Source: Candidatus Accumulibacter aalborgensis (GTDB lineage: Bacteria > Pseudomonadota > Gammaproteobacteria > Burkholderiales > Rhodocyclaceae). Taken from it: a stretch of DNA of 43,842 nt. The first letter of the stretch is position 1. Every line of letters begins with the position of its first letter. The notes beneath the pieces were generated by a model, which saw only the letters and a program-made list of their open reading frames with translations, did no database searches and was not told where the DNA came from. The position numbers and the translations under genes were made by a program. Of the stretch, positions 22,505 to 31,776 are shown one piece after another. Location: contig NZ_FLQX01000136.1 in NCBI RefSeq assembly GCF_900089955.1, forward strand, positions 1 to 43,842, given 5' to 3'.

Positions 22505-24994
22505 TCAACGACGACCACCGCGGAAGCCACCGCCACCGAAGCCGCCACCGCCAAAGCGATCGCCACCCCCGAAACCGCCACCCCCGAAGCGATCACCGCC
22601 ACCAAAGCCGCCACCGCCAAAGCGACTATCACCGCCTGCGGCCCCGGCGAAGCCACCGAAACGGTCATCGCCGCTGCTCCTCGCCGCCGCTTCCCGGTCA
22701 CCCCACGACGAAGCACCGGGCGAACTCGACCATCCGTTTGACGAGTGTTGCTGCCAGCCATCGCCGGTGTTGGTGTGCACGTTGCCGTTGATATCGGCAT
22801 AATGGTTGTTGCCCATGGAGCCCGTGCTCCAGGTGTTGGTCTTGCCGGTGTTGGCGTTGTAGGTCGATCCTTCACCGGCGTGGGCGTAGCCATCGGGGCC
22901 GGCGGTCGTCGCTCCGCTGCGCTGATACGTGCTGCCGCCGGCGCCGGTGGCCGAGACGCTCGACGCCGTCGATCGCTGTCCGGAATAGACGTTGTCATTG
23001 CTGGCGCGGGCCACATTCCCGGAACCACCGGCGGCGGTGTTCATCGTGCGGTCGTAGCCGCGCGTGTAGTTGCCGGTGTTGGCGTTGAACTGTTTGCCTG
23101 CGTCGTAGCTGCCGGAGGTGCCGGTGCGCTGGTTGTAGTAGCTGCCGCTGGCGGTCGTTCCGGCGACGCCGCCACCGGTATACCACGAGCGCGTGCCGGC
23201 GGTCACCGTGTTGCCCCAGTGGCCGTAAACATTGGCGCTGGCGGAAGCGCAGCACGGGTAGCCACCCCAGTACGCCGGATGGTAGTACGCGCCGTAGACG
23301 GCATATGCGCCGCCGTAGTAGGGCGTTGCCCAGGCTGCCGTGGCCAGTCCGACGGCAAAGCCGAAGGTGAAGCCGACATAGGGGTTGTAGACCGGCGCCG
23401 CAGCGACGGTATAAGTCACTGGCGCCGGGTACCAAACCGAGCCGATCCACGGCGTGTAGGCGTAGCCGGTGCCGTACACAACGGTTCCCGTGGGCTCGAC
23501 GACGGTGCCGAGATAGCCGGGGGTATAACCCGTGTACACCACGCTTGGCGTCGCTTCGTAAATGCGCACATAGGTGACGTAGTGCAGCGGTGACGACGGC
23601 GGGATCGTGTAGATGACCGCAGGTACCGAGCTTGCGACCCGCCATGGCCCGGTCAACTGCGATGCGGTGAACCATACGCCGGCCGAGACCGCGTAAAAGC
23701 TGTTCGCGTTCACCTGCACGACCGGCACCGATGCGTTGGCGACATAGGTCAGCGGCGTGCCGGGAATCTGCGCGTACTGCGGAGGACCATCGAAGGACGG
23801 CGTGAATTGCGGCCCGTTGTTGAGAGGAACGGTCGCCGTCTGCGGGATCGAGTTGGCTATCGCCGCTTCCTGTGCCTGTGGCGTACCAGCCACTGAAGGT
23901 AGCACGGCAGCGGCCGCCGACCCGGTCGGAATCTGCGCGAAGCCTGCTGGCAAGGCATTGCTGGCGACGAAGGTCCACGGTCCGGTGAGCGCAGCGGCGC
24001 GGAACCAGCGACCGGCGAGGAGGACGTAGTAGGCGTTGTTGTCGAGGTCGATCAGCACGTCGTTGGTCGTGTTTGCCGCCCACAGCAGTTGCGTGCCGAC
24101 GACCGGAACGAAATCGGGTTGGCCATTGAAGATGACCAGCTCGGCCGGGCCCTGGACGGTATAGATCGTCGGCACGCCGTTGGCCAGTGATGGCTTCGGG
24201 CTGGCCTTGGGTCCGCCGTCGAGCAGGTCGACCGTCGCCGCCTTGGCGAGTTGCTGGGCGACGGCGTCGGCGACCTTTCTCTCCACTGGCCCGAACGACG
24301 CCTGCGTCCACGGACCGCCGAGCGAACTCGATGTGAGCCATCCGTCATAAACGTGAATGTAGTAGCTGTCGCCCACGCCGCGTTTGAGGATCAGGGCCCG
24401 CGTATTGATCACCCGTTGCAGCAGGGCGTGGCCTGGCACCGGCTTGAGTACCGGCGCGCCATCGATCGGCACCAGGATCGCCGGCGAGTAGCTGATGATG
24501 ACCTGCGGCGGTGTGTTGTCGACCGGCACCGTCGACGGCTTGATCCCGGCCGCAGCCAGCGACGCCTGTAGCCGATCGAGCGAAATCGTCCTCAGGTCGG
24601 CCGAGAAGCGCGTCTGCAGTTCGGCTGCATACGCGGCGCCACGATCCGGCAGCGTCGGGAAATCGCTGCGCGTGATCTTCAGGTTTTCGAACACGACGGT
24701 ACGCGCCACCTTGTCGACCTGCGTGCGCGCGGTCGCAAACACCACTCCGAAAGTCTCCTGCTGCGCACCGGTCGGCTTGATCGCCAAGGCGGCGCGAAAG
24801 TCGATTCTATTGTCGGTCCACTGGTTTATCTGCGGCTGATAGACGAGTACGGCCGCGTTGCTGAGGCTGAGATCTCGCGGCCAGGGATCGGCCGGCGGCG
24901 CCGTATTCGGCGTCTGCGCGAGGGCGCTGATCGCCAGGTTGGCAATCAGAAAGCCGGCAAAGATGATGGCTGCGACGAGGCGATGAACATTCAT
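22505..24994 (-). CDS. large secreted protein with Gly-rich repeat tail
   Basis: 829 residues. The signal peptide (about 1-26) ends A-L-A-Q. The N-terminal part (W-P-R-D-L, V-L-V-Y-Q-P-Q, T-F-G-V-V-F-A-T-A-R-T-x-V) resembles proteins automatically named 'carbohydrate-binding family V/XII' (from memory). Residues ~200-480 contain repeated Y-V-x-x-x-G-x-W-F-x-A-x-x-L-x-G-P-W modules, at least three. A Tyr/Gly/Pro-rich region with possible transmembrane-like stretches (G-F-A-V-G-L-A-T-A-A-W) follows, then a Ser/Gly/Asn-rich stretch and a tail of R-F-G-G-G-G-F-G-G-G-D units ending R-G-G-R-R. Likely cell-surface; function unknown. The stop lies 15 bp from the large duplication. Confidence 0.6.
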   Translation of the reverse strand: MNVHRLVAAIIFAGFLIANLAISALAQTPNTAPPADPWPRDLSLSNAAVLVYQPQINQWTDNRIDFRAALAIKPTGAQQETFGVVFATARTQVDKVARTVVFENLKITRSDFPTLPDRGAAYAAELQTRFSADLRTISLDRLQASLAAAGIKPSTVPVDNTPPQVIISYSPAILVPIDGAPVLKPVPGHALLQRVINTRALILKRGVGDSYYIHVYDGWLTSSSLGGPWTQASFGPVERKVADAVAQQLAKAATVDLLDGGPKASPKPSLANGVPTIYTVQGPAELVIFNGQPDFVPVVGTQLLWAANTTNDVLIDLDNNAYYVLLAGRWFRAAALTGPWTFVASNALPAGFAQIPTGSAAAAVLPSVAGTPQAQEAAIANSIPQTATVPLNNGPQFTPSFDGPPQYAQIPGTPLTYVANASVPVVQVNANSFYAVSAGVWFTASQLTGPWRVASSVPAVIYTIPPSSPLHYVTYVRIYEATPSVVYTGYTPGYLGTVVEPTGTVVYGTGYAYTPWIGSVWYPAPVTYTVAAAPVYNPYVGFTFGFAVGLATAAWATPYYGGAYAVYGAYYHPAYWGGYPCCASASANVYGHWGNTVTAGTRSWYTGGGVAGTTASGSYYNQRTGTSGSYDAGKQFNANTGNYTRGYDRTMNTAAGGSGNVARASNDNVYSGQRSTASSVSATGAGGSTYQRSGATTAGPDGYAHAGEGSTYNANTGKTNTWSTGSMGNNHYADINGNVHTNTGDGWQQHSSNGWSSSPGASSWGDREAAARSSGDDRFGGFAGAAGGDSRFGGGGFGGGDRFGGGGFGGGDRFGGGGFGGGGFRGGRR

Positions 24995-25371
24995 GGTTGG
25001 ACTCTCAGGTCAGGAGGTCAGGAGGTCAGGATTGGGCTCGAAGGAGGACGAGGGTTCCTCACGCCACGAAGAACGCATTTTTCGAAACACGACATCGAAT
25101 CTGGGCGCCGACGGTGGGTATCGCCGAAAGTCTGGCGCCGGCCTGGCCCGGCATCGGTGGCGAGATTAGCATGCCTTGTCTTCTCCGGGCAAGGCGACTG
25201 ACGGGCGGGGGTGCTCTTGAAACACTTTCAGTCGCACACCGAGTGGCGTCCGGCAAAACTCGATGAAAGGCCGATCTGTTATCATTGCGTCAGCCTCACT
25301 TCCACCCGTTGGCGACACGAGATGCGACCGTTGCTGAGGGAACTTTCACCCTCAGTCGCGCGCATCGCTGG
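24995..25371. promoter_or_regulatory. 377-bp divergent intergenic region
   Basis: Separates the secreted protein (-) from the octaheme cytochrome (+) and so should hold both promoters. Visible features: three near-tandem GGTCAGGA units at about 25007-25030, right upstream of the - strand start, and an AT-richer patch CTGTTATCATTGCG at about 25275. No gene recognised. Confidence 0.45.
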
Positions 25372-27789
25372 ATGACCAGAAAACTCACCAAGAAGGCAAC
25401 ACCGCAGGCCTTGCCATCGACAGCCGCCAATGAGCACCCGCAGCGCAAGTGGTTCGTCGCCGCTGGTCTGGCGCTGTTGCTGGCGATCGCCGGCGGGTTG
25501 TTCCTTGGCTCTTCGTCCAGGGCGCCAGCGCCCTCATCACCGGCGTCGCTATCACCCGTCTCAGCCGCAGACGCCGCGCTGCCGGCCAATGCCACTTATG
25601 TCGGTGCCCAGTCGTGCCAGACCTGTCACGAGCCCCAATTCAAGGCCTGGTCGGGTTCGCATCACCAGCTTGCCATGCAGGAGGCCAAGGCCTCGACCGT
25701 GCTCGGTGACTTTGCCAATGTCAAGTTCAGGAACAATGGCGTCGAGTCCACGTTCTTCAGACGTGGCGACCAGTTCATGGTGCGCACCGATGGCCCGGAC
25801 GGCAAGTTGGCAGACTACGAAATACGCTACACCTTCGGGCTGTATCCGCTGCAGCAGTATCTGATTCCCTTCCCCGGCGGGCGCTACCAGACGCTGCCGA
25901 TCGCCTGGGATACGCGGCCGAAAGGCGAGGGGGGGCAGCGCTGGTTCCACCTCTATCCCGACCAGAAAATCGATCACCAGGACCCGCTGCACTGGACAGG
26001 CCTCTACCAGAACTGGGCACTGCAGTGCGCCGAGTGTCATTCGACCAATCTGCGCAAGGGCTATGACGCGGCGAGCAATACCTACCGGACCACTTTCAGC
26101 GAAATCAACGTCGCCTGCGAAAGCTGTCACGGCCCGGCTTCAGCGCACGTGGACTGGGCACGGCACGCCAAGCCGCCATACTCCGCCGCGGACGACAAGG
26201 GTCTGCCGTCGCTGAACAGCCGCTGGAAAGAAGCGTGGCAGTTCCCCTCGGAGGGGGCGAGATTCGCCGCACGCGACCACCTGGCCGACCCCGCCGCGAT
26301 GAATTCCTGCGCTGCCTGCCACTCACGCCGCTCGACGCTGCGCGAAGGCGGCAAGGCTGGCGCGCCGCTCGAGGACACGCATCGCCTGGCGATGCTCACT
26401 GCTCCAAACTATCACGCTGACGGTCAGCAGCGCGAAGAGGTCTATGTCTGGGGATCGTTCCTGCAGAGCAGGATGTATCAGCGTGGTGTGACGTGCATGG
26501 ATTGCCACGATCCGCACTCGCAGAAGTTGCGCGCCGAAGGCAATGCGCTCTGTACGCGCTGCCACAACGCTACCGAGTTCGATTCCCCGAAACACCACCA
26601 GCACAGCGCCGGTGGCAAGGGCGCACAGTGCGTCACCTGCCACATGCCGACGCAGAACTACATGGTCATTCACGCCCGGCAGGATCACAGCATGCGCGTG
26701 CCACGGCCCGACCTGTCGATCTCGCTTGGCAGCCCGAATGCCTGCACCCAGTGTCATAGCGACCGGAAGCCGCAATGGGCGGCCAGCGCGATGGACAAAT
26801 GGTACGGCAAGGCCTGGCGCGAGCGGCCGCAGTATGGCACGACCCTGCACGCAGGTCAGACGCAGGGGGCGGCGGCCTTGCCCGGCCTGCTCGATCTGGC
26901 CGCTAGTCCGGCGGCACCGGCGATCATTCGGGCGACCGCGGCGACGCTCGCCCAGGCGCACGTCCACCCCGGCGCGCTGCCGGCAGCGCGGGCGTTGCTG
27001 CACGATGCCGACCCGTCGGTACGCGTCGCCGCTCTCGGCATGATCGCGCCGATCGATCCGCTGAATCGAGTGCTGAGTGCCTCGCCGCTGCTCTCCGATC
27101 CCGTTCTCGGCGTGCGTATCGAAGCCGCGCGAGTCCTCGCCGACGTTCCCGATGCCCAGATCCCTGAGGGTAGGCGGGCGGCTCGCGAAGCGGCCTTGCA
27201 GGAGTATGTCGCCTCACTGCAGCAAGAGGCCGACTGGCCCTCGGGCAATGTGAACCTGGGCAACCTGCGCCTGCGCCAGGGGCGCATGGACGAGGCGGCT
27301 GCTGCTTTCGAGCGCGCCATCGCGCTTGACCCCGGGTTTGCCGGCGCCTACGTCAATCTGGCGGATGCCTGGCGTCAGCAGGGGCACGAGGCCGAGGCGG
27401 AAAAGGTTCTGCGCCGGGGATTGGCGGTGATGCCGCGCGATGCACACCTGCACCATGCGCTCGGTCTCGCGTTGACGCGCCAGGGCAAGAAAGCCGCAGC
27501 GCTGAAGGAGTTCGTCGAGGCCGCCAGGCTGGCTCCGGACAACGCGCGCTATGCCTACGTTCAGGCCATCGCCTTGCATTCTGCCGGCAAGCGCGACGAA
27601 GCACTGGCCCTGCTGCGCCGTGCTAACCAGCGCCATGCCAACGATCTCGACATTCTCGCTGCCTTGTTCTCGATGAGTCGTGAGGCGGGCGACCGGCCGG
27701 CGGCGCTGATCTATGCAAAGCAGCTCGCCGGGATCATGCCGGACAACGCCGACCTGAAGCGCTTGGTGACCGAACTCGAAGGGCACTGA
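25372..27789 (+). CDS. membrane-anchored octaheme cytochrome c with TPR domain
   Basis: 805 residues. A single hydrophobic segment near 28-46 anchors or exports the protein. Eight C-x-x-C-H haem sites follow in order: C-Q-T-C-H (82-86), C-A-E-C-H, C-E-S-C-H, C-A-A-C-H, C-M-D-C-H, C-T-R-C-H, C-V-T-C-H, C-T-Q-C-H. The pattern is that of the cytochrome c554/doubled-CxxCH families. A HEAT-like alanine-rich section and about four TPRs (N-L-G-N-L-R-L-R-Q-G-R-M-D-E-A-A onward) form the C-terminal third. Periplasmic electron transfer is expected; the redox partner is unknown. ATG 25372 is preferred to an in-frame upstream start at 25285 because the residues between look random. Divergent from the secreted-protein gene. 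Confidence 0.85.
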   Translation: MTRKLTKKATPQALPSTAANEHPQRKWFVAAGLALLLAIAGGLFLGSSSRAPAPSSPASLSPVSAADAALPANATYVGAQSCQTCHEPQFKAWSGSHHQLAMQEAKASTVLGDFANVKFRNNGVESTFFRRGDQFMVRTDGPDGKLADYEIRYTFGLYPLQQYLIPFPGGRYQTLPIAWDTRPKGEGGQRWFHLYPDQKIDHQDPLHWTGLYQNWALQCAECHSTNLRKGYDAASNTYRTTFSEINVACESCHGPASAHVDWARHAKPPYSAADDKGLPSLNSRWKEAWQFPSEGARFAARDHLADPAAMNSCAACHSRRSTLREGGKAGAPLEDTHRLAMLTAPNYHADGQQREEVYVWGSFLQSRMYQRGVTCMDCHDPHSQKLRAEGNALCTRCHNATEFDSPKHHQHSAGGKGAQCVTCHMPTQNYMVIHARQDHSMRVPRPDLSISLGSPNACTQCHSDRKPQWAASAMDKWYGKAWRERPQYGTTLHAGQTQGAAALPGLLDLAASPAAPAIIRATAATLAQAHVHPGALPAARALLHDADPSVRVAALGMIAPIDPLNRVLSASPLLSDPVLGVRIEAARVLADVPDAQIPEGRRAAREAALQEYVASLQQEADWPSGNVNLGNLRLRQGRMDEAAAAFERAIALDPGFAGAYVNLADAWRQQGHEAEAEKVLRRGLAVMPRDAHLHHALGLALTRQGKKAAALKEFVEAARLAPDNARYAYVQAIALHSAGKRDEALALLRRANQRHANDLDILAALFSMSREAGDRPAALIYAKQLAGIMPDNADLKRLVTELEGH

Positions 27790-27884
27790 GGGCACCCGGA
27801 AACATTTTATCTGCCCATCGAAGCGTCCATCCGTCTGGAATTAGAGGCTGCGCGGGACCGGAATGCCAGGGCAGTCAGGCGTCA

Positions 27885-28757
27885 TCACTTCACCGGACCC
27901 ATCACCTGCAGCGCGGTGACCAAGGGCGAGCTCGACGCCTTCATCATGCCGCTGGTCACGCTGTTCAGTTCGAGCACGAGGAAGATGGCCGCCGAGGCGG
28001 ACAAGGAGCAGAGAACCAGAATGGTGGTCACCGTCTTGTTGCGCGGAGCGAAGAGCCCGAAGGTAGCAAACAGGATTACCAGCCAGACCACCAGGATGAG
28101 CACGAGGGGATTGGGCAGCGGACTTTGCGCCTTTTCGACCAACGACCATTGTTCTTCCGAGAGCTGACTGGTGAGGGCCAAGGCTTCGGCTTGGCGCCAG
28201 GTTTGTGCATGGTCCTGCGGGCTGAGTTCAAGGAGGATGTTCTGGATTCGTGCCAGAACGTCGCTCGTTTTACGCAAGTCTTCCAGCCTCCCGGATTCGA
28301 CGGAGGCTGAGTGGGCGACGCTGGCCGTTGCAGTCGGTTCGCCGGTCGGCGCAAACCCGGCCAACTGTTGTGCATCTTCCGGCCAGTTGCGCAGAACCGC
28401 CGTCAGCGTATGGTGACGCAGGAAGGCACGCGCCTCGCTGGTTTCCGGACCGTAGTGCGCCAGCACACGATCCAGGGCGATGAGCTTGGTGCCCATTTTT
28501 TCCAGCCCGCCGTTGAATGACTGAAAGGACTCGTTGGCCGAGGCGACCAGCAGGCCGAGCAGCAATGCAGTCAGGGTGGCGACCAGCCCGGTGCTGAGCA
28601 CGACGATATCCTTGGAATCTTCGCTGACATGGTGCTCAGGCAACCTCTGGCGCAGAAAAGCGCCGAGCAGCACGCTGCCGAAGGTACTGAGAAAAACGAT
28701 GACCGCGATGACGATAGCTGGCATGATGCTCCACCTGGTGAGCCGGAAATTGGACAC
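27885..28757 (-). CDS. DUF4239 / bestrophin-like membrane protein
   Basis: 290 residues. Four hydrophobic segments: two N-terminal (about 12-35 and 48-68) and two C-terminal (about 218-238 and 245-265) flank a soluble helical domain. The region D-S-K-D-I-V-V-L-S-T-G-L-V-A-T-L-T-A-L-L-L-G-L-L and the C-terminal V-V-W-L-V-I-L-F-A-T-F-G-L-F-A-P-R-N match the DUF4239 (bestrophin-like) pattern. Start GTG at 28757, or ATG 33 bp downstream. Convergent with the octaheme gene across a 95-bp gap. Possibly an anion channel; function unproven. Confidence 0.75.
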   Translation of the reverse strand: MSNFRLTRWSIMPAIVIAVIVFLSTFGSVLLGAFLRQRLPEHHVSEDSKDIVVLSTGLVATLTALLLGLLVASANESFQSFNGGLEKMGTKLIALDRVLAHYGPETSEARAFLRHHTLTAVLRNWPEDAQQLAGFAPTGEPTATASVAHSASVESGRLEDLRKTSDVLARIQNILLELSPQDHAQTWRQAEALALTSQLSEEQWSLVEKAQSPLPNPLVLILVVWLVILFATFGLFAPRNKTVTTILVLCSLSASAAIFLVLELNSVTSGMMKASSSPLVTALQVMGPVK

Positions 28758-28904
28758 GGCAGCTCCGAGTATCTCTGCTTCAGGTAGCGGCCGTCAATCG
28801 GCGATCGATTGTTCCCGCTTTTCGCTGAACGGAACGATGCCGCCGCTTGACAGCATCTCGTGCGCTGCCGAATTTCCAGCGTGGGCAGATTGAAAGGGCT
28901 ATCG

Positions 28905-29300
28905 ATGACCAACATTTCCGACTTCAATAGCGCGTCGAATGCCGCTACCGATGGCGAGCACGACGTTCAACTTGGCCTGTTGCAGGCGCTGTGCGGCGCC
29001 GTCGCGGCGCATCGCGATGCCGCTTCGGTCAGCGAGATTCTCGATCAGTTGATCGCCTACAGCGAGGCGCACTTCATGTCCGAGGAACTGCTGATGCGTC
29101 TGAAAAGCCATGATGATTACGCGGACCATGTCGACGATCACAGCCATATGCTCGACGTGTTGCGGCAGATCGCCGCCGATCATGCTGCGGGCAGTTCTCC
29201 GCTGGTGGCGGCAAAGGCGGCAGAGGTTCTCGATTTCATCGGTAATCACATCGCCACGCGTGACCGGCGCTTCGCCGACCAGTTGCGCAACGGACAGTAG
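28905..29300 (+). CDS. hemerythrin-domain protein
   Basis: 131 residues, a single domain. Candidate di-iron ligands in the usual order: H19 (G-E-H-D), H56 and E60 (H-F-M-S-E-E), H75 and H79 (H-V-D-D-H), H115 and D120 (N-H-I-A-T-R-D). Bacteriohemerythrin-like oxygen or iron/NO binding in the cytoplasm is expected. The ATG at 28905 removes 15 unlikely residues of the longer frame. Monocistronic-looking, between two genes on the opposite strand. Confidence 0.85.
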   Translation: MTNISDFNSASNAATDGEHDVQLGLLQALCGAVAAHRDAASVSEILDQLIAYSEAHFMSEELLMRLKSHDDYADHVDDHSHMLDVLRQIAADHAAGSSPLVAAKAAEVLDFIGNHIATRDRRFADQLRNGQ

Positions 29301-29366
29301 CGCGGTCAGTGGCCGAGGCTTTCCCTCGCCTACACAGGAAAGTCTGACCGTCCGGGTGTTCGCCCG

Positions 29367-30602
29367 CTAACCGCCGGCGGGTCGCTTCGGAGTTTCCGCC
29401 AGCATGCGGGGCGCGTAGTGTTGCGTCAGGATCGGCCCGAGGATCGCGGTCACCAGCACCACGATGAGGACGGCATTGAGCATGCGGTTGTCGAGCATTG
29501 CCTGGCCGCTGGTATCCAAGGTCTTGTGCGCGACCAGCGTCGCTGCCAGCGTCGCCGCAATCTGCGGCAGCGTCAGCGACCACACCGTTCGGCGCGCCGC
29601 CAGAGGGTAGCCGAAAGCACGCCCACAGGCTTCGGCGGCGATCCATTTGCCGGCGATGAGGGCGCCGAGGATCCCCGCTGCGAGGAAAAAATCCTGACTG
29701 ATGCTGCGCGCCAGGGCCAACGGTTCGATAAGGAAGCCGGTCACGATGAAAAACATCGGGATGAACAGGCTGCTGCCGAGAAACTCCAGCTTGCCCTTGG
29801 CCGGCTTGTCTCGAACCGAGGCGTTCACCGCCAGGCCGGCGAGGAAAGTGCCGACGATCCCCGGCAGGTTGATCCACTCGGCGAGCAAGGCCGTCACCGC
29901 GAGAAGGCCGAACATCAGCATGAAGTAGGTCTCTTCGTCGTTCTCTACGCGGCGCAACAACCAGGCCCCGGCGCGGCCCAGACCGAGCAGTACGAGCGGG
30001 ATGAAGACGACGATTTCGAACACCTGGATGGCGGTCCCGGAGATCGAAAAGCCGTGGGTGTACAGGGGCACGCAGACAGCTAACACAAGCAGGGAGAGCG
30101 TGTCGGAAACCATCGTCGCTCCGAAGGTGACGACCATCGGTTCAAGGTTCCTTGCCCCGAGCCTGGCGATGATCGTCGATCCGAGCATCGTGTGCGAGGC
30201 GATCAGTGACCCGACGACGATGGCCGGCAGCAGTTCATAGCCGAACCCCAGGGTGACCAGCGTTCCCAGCAGCAGGGGAAGCGAGGTGGTGATCACGCCG
30301 AAGCCGAGCGCGCGGTAGATTTTCTTCCGAAAGAGCGTCAGGTCGAGCTCCAGCCCGGCGAAGAACATCAGGAACAGCGCGCCCACTTCGGCGAAGAATT
30401 TCAGAACCGGATGCTCGTGGGGAAAAATGTCGAGCACATGCGGCCCGAAGAGCACGCCGCTGAGCAGCAGGCCGACCGCCTCGGGCAGATGGACGCGGCG
30501 CGACAGGCGCGGAACGATGACGATCAACACCATGCACAGCGCAAACCTGGCCAGGGTCGGCAGAACTGCGACCAGCTTGTGCAGGTAGTCGAGGAGCCAC
30601 AT
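29367..30602 (-). CDS. CPA2-type cation:proton antiporter
   Basis: 411 residues and about 12 hydrophobic segments, filling the Na+/H+ exchanger (Kef-type) domain only; there is no C-terminal TrkA-N domain. Characteristic sequences are G-L-L-L-S-G-V-L-F-G-P, F-A-E-V-G-A-L-F-L-M-F-F-A-G-L-E-L-D, and L-P-G-I-V-G-T-F-L-A-G-L-A-V-N. Probably exchanges Na+ or K+ for H+ at the inner membrane. The 20-bp gap to the upstream outer-membrane-type gene suggests one transcript. Confidence 0.85.
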   Translation of the reverse strand: MWLLDYLHKLVAVLPTLARFALCMVLIVIVPRLSRRVHLPEAVGLLLSGVLFGPHVLDIFPHEHPVLKFFAEVGALFLMFFAGLELDLTLFRKKIYRALGFGVITTSLPLLLGTLVTLGFGYELLPAIVVGSLIASHTMLGSTIIARLGARNLEPMVVTFGATMVSDTLSLLVLAVCVPLYTHGFSISGTAIQVFEIVVFIPLVLLGLGRAGAWLLRRVENDEETYFMLMFGLLAVTALLAEWINLPGIVGTFLAGLAVNASVRDKPAKGKLEFLGSSLFIPMFFIVTGFLIEPLALARSISQDFFLAAGILGALIAGKWIAAEACGRAFGYPLAARRTVWSLTLPQIAATLAATLVAHKTLDTSGQAMLDNRMLNAVLIVVLVTAILGPILTQHYAPRMLAETPKRPAGG

Positions 30603-30622
30603 GCCGGCCTTCCGGGAAAGAT

Positions 30623-31444
30623 TTACTTGGGGAACATGAACTGCACCTGCGCGCGAATCTGCCAGTTCGCACCGTTATCCGGCGTCACCACGTTGTAGTA
30701 GGCCGATAACTGCGTGTTCACCGGCAGCCTGCCGAAGTGGAAGATCTTTCCCACCCCGCCGCCCAGCGGCACCGTCCAGCGCTGGCTGCTTTCGGCCTTC
30801 CAGTTGGCAGTGATGATCGGCGCGCTGGTGATGTAGAAACCGCTGTCGAAGTTGTAATTGACGAAAGGCTGCATCAGGCCGTTGTTGTACGAGCCGCCCT
30901 GCTTGTTGCTGGACAGCGACCAGATGTTGTTGACCAGCACGCCGTAGACCCAGGGATCGCCCTTTTCGAGGTGGAGCACCACCACCGACGGGCCGAGGCC
31001 CCAGTTCTTGTTGCCGAGTTCCGAATTGCTGTTCGTTGGCAGTTGCACCACCGGCCCGGCGCCCCAGATGAAGCTGCCGGGCTTGGCCGGCGAGAGGAAG
31101 GCTGTGAACACCGTATCGCCGATGCCGTTGGTCCGGTCGTCGCCGGGGTAGAGCGAAGGCATCGAGACCACCGGCACGATGGTGCGGGTGATGACGTTCC
31201 ACTCGTCGCTCACCGAGACCGGAATCACTGGCTGGATGTTGAGGACGTTCTGCGTTCCCTTTTCGGGCCCGAAGTTGAGATTGGTATTGTTCTGGAACGG
31301 CACGCTGACCAGATTGCCGACCGGGTTCTGCGCCAGCTTGGCCAGTTCCTCGGCGCTCATTTCGGCGAGGGCGGGGGGGGCGGTGAACAGTGCGGCGGTC
31401 GACGCCGCCAAGAAACGCAAGCTGGTTCTGGTGGTGAATATCAC
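30623..31444 (-). CDS. outer-membrane beta-barrel-like protein (neuromedin U-type family)
   Basis: 273 residues with a signal peptide ending A-P-P-A-L-A. The mature start A-E-M-S-A-E-E-L-A-K-L-A-Q-N-P-V-G-N-L-V-S-V-P-F-Q-N-N and the alternating strand pattern to a terminal Q-V-Q-F-M-F-P-K fit the bacterial proteins annotated 'neuromedin U' or transporter (from memory). A terminal aromatic strand suits BAM-dependent insertion. Likely co-transcribed with the antiporter. The role is unknown; such genes often neighbour DUF1254 and sulfatase genes, as here. Confidence 0.7.
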   Translation of the reverse strand: MIFTTRTSLRFLAASTAALFTAPPALAEMSAEELAKLAQNPVGNLVSVPFQNNTNLNFGPEKGTQNVLNIQPVIPVSVSDEWNVITRTIVPVVSMPSLYPGDDRTNGIGDTVFTAFLSPAKPGSFIWGAGPVVQLPTNSNSELGNKNWGLGPSVVVLHLEKGDPWVYGVLVNNIWSLSSNKQGGSYNNGLMQPFVNYNFDSGFYITSAPIITANWKAESSQRWTVPLGGGVGKIFHFGRLPVNTQLSAYYNVVTPDNGANWQIRAQVQFMFPK

Positions 31445-31529
31445 TCGATGCTCCCTGACAAGAAAGAGTCCCGACCGGTGAATGGCCGGGAGGGTAGTGG
31501 TTACAGCAGGTAGGACGCGCCCCCCAAGC

Positions 31530-31697
31530 TCACTTTACCATGCGGACGACCGGCGGCTTCCAGGTGCCGTCGAGGATGGCCTGGCCGGGCCAATATGTGC
31601 GCAGCCAAATCGAGAAGTTGCCTGTCGGCGCCGGCAGCCAGTTCGACTCCTTGTCCCTGCCCGGCGACTTGTTGCCGAGTTCTTCAATGCAGAGACT
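31530..31697 (-). pseudogene. C-terminal fragment of a DUF1254/DUF1214 protein
   Basis: About 55 codons with S-P-G-R-D-K-E-S-N-W-L-P-A-P and R-T-Y-W-P-G-Q-A-I-L-D-G-T-W-K-P-P, the highly conserved DUF1214 tail; the other ~400 residues of the family are absent. A truncated relic upstream of the outer-membrane-type gene. Confidence 0.75.
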
Positions 31698-31776
31698 TTG
31701 GGTTGAGGTACGCCGAGGACAGTGGCAATTTCGCGCTGTTTCAGCTTTCGGCAATTAACGTTACGTCCGTCTGATC

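Noticed and set aside
22995-24341. 448-codon - strand frame inside the secreted-protein gene
   Set aside because: Out-of-frame shadow, arginine-rich, no recognisable motif.
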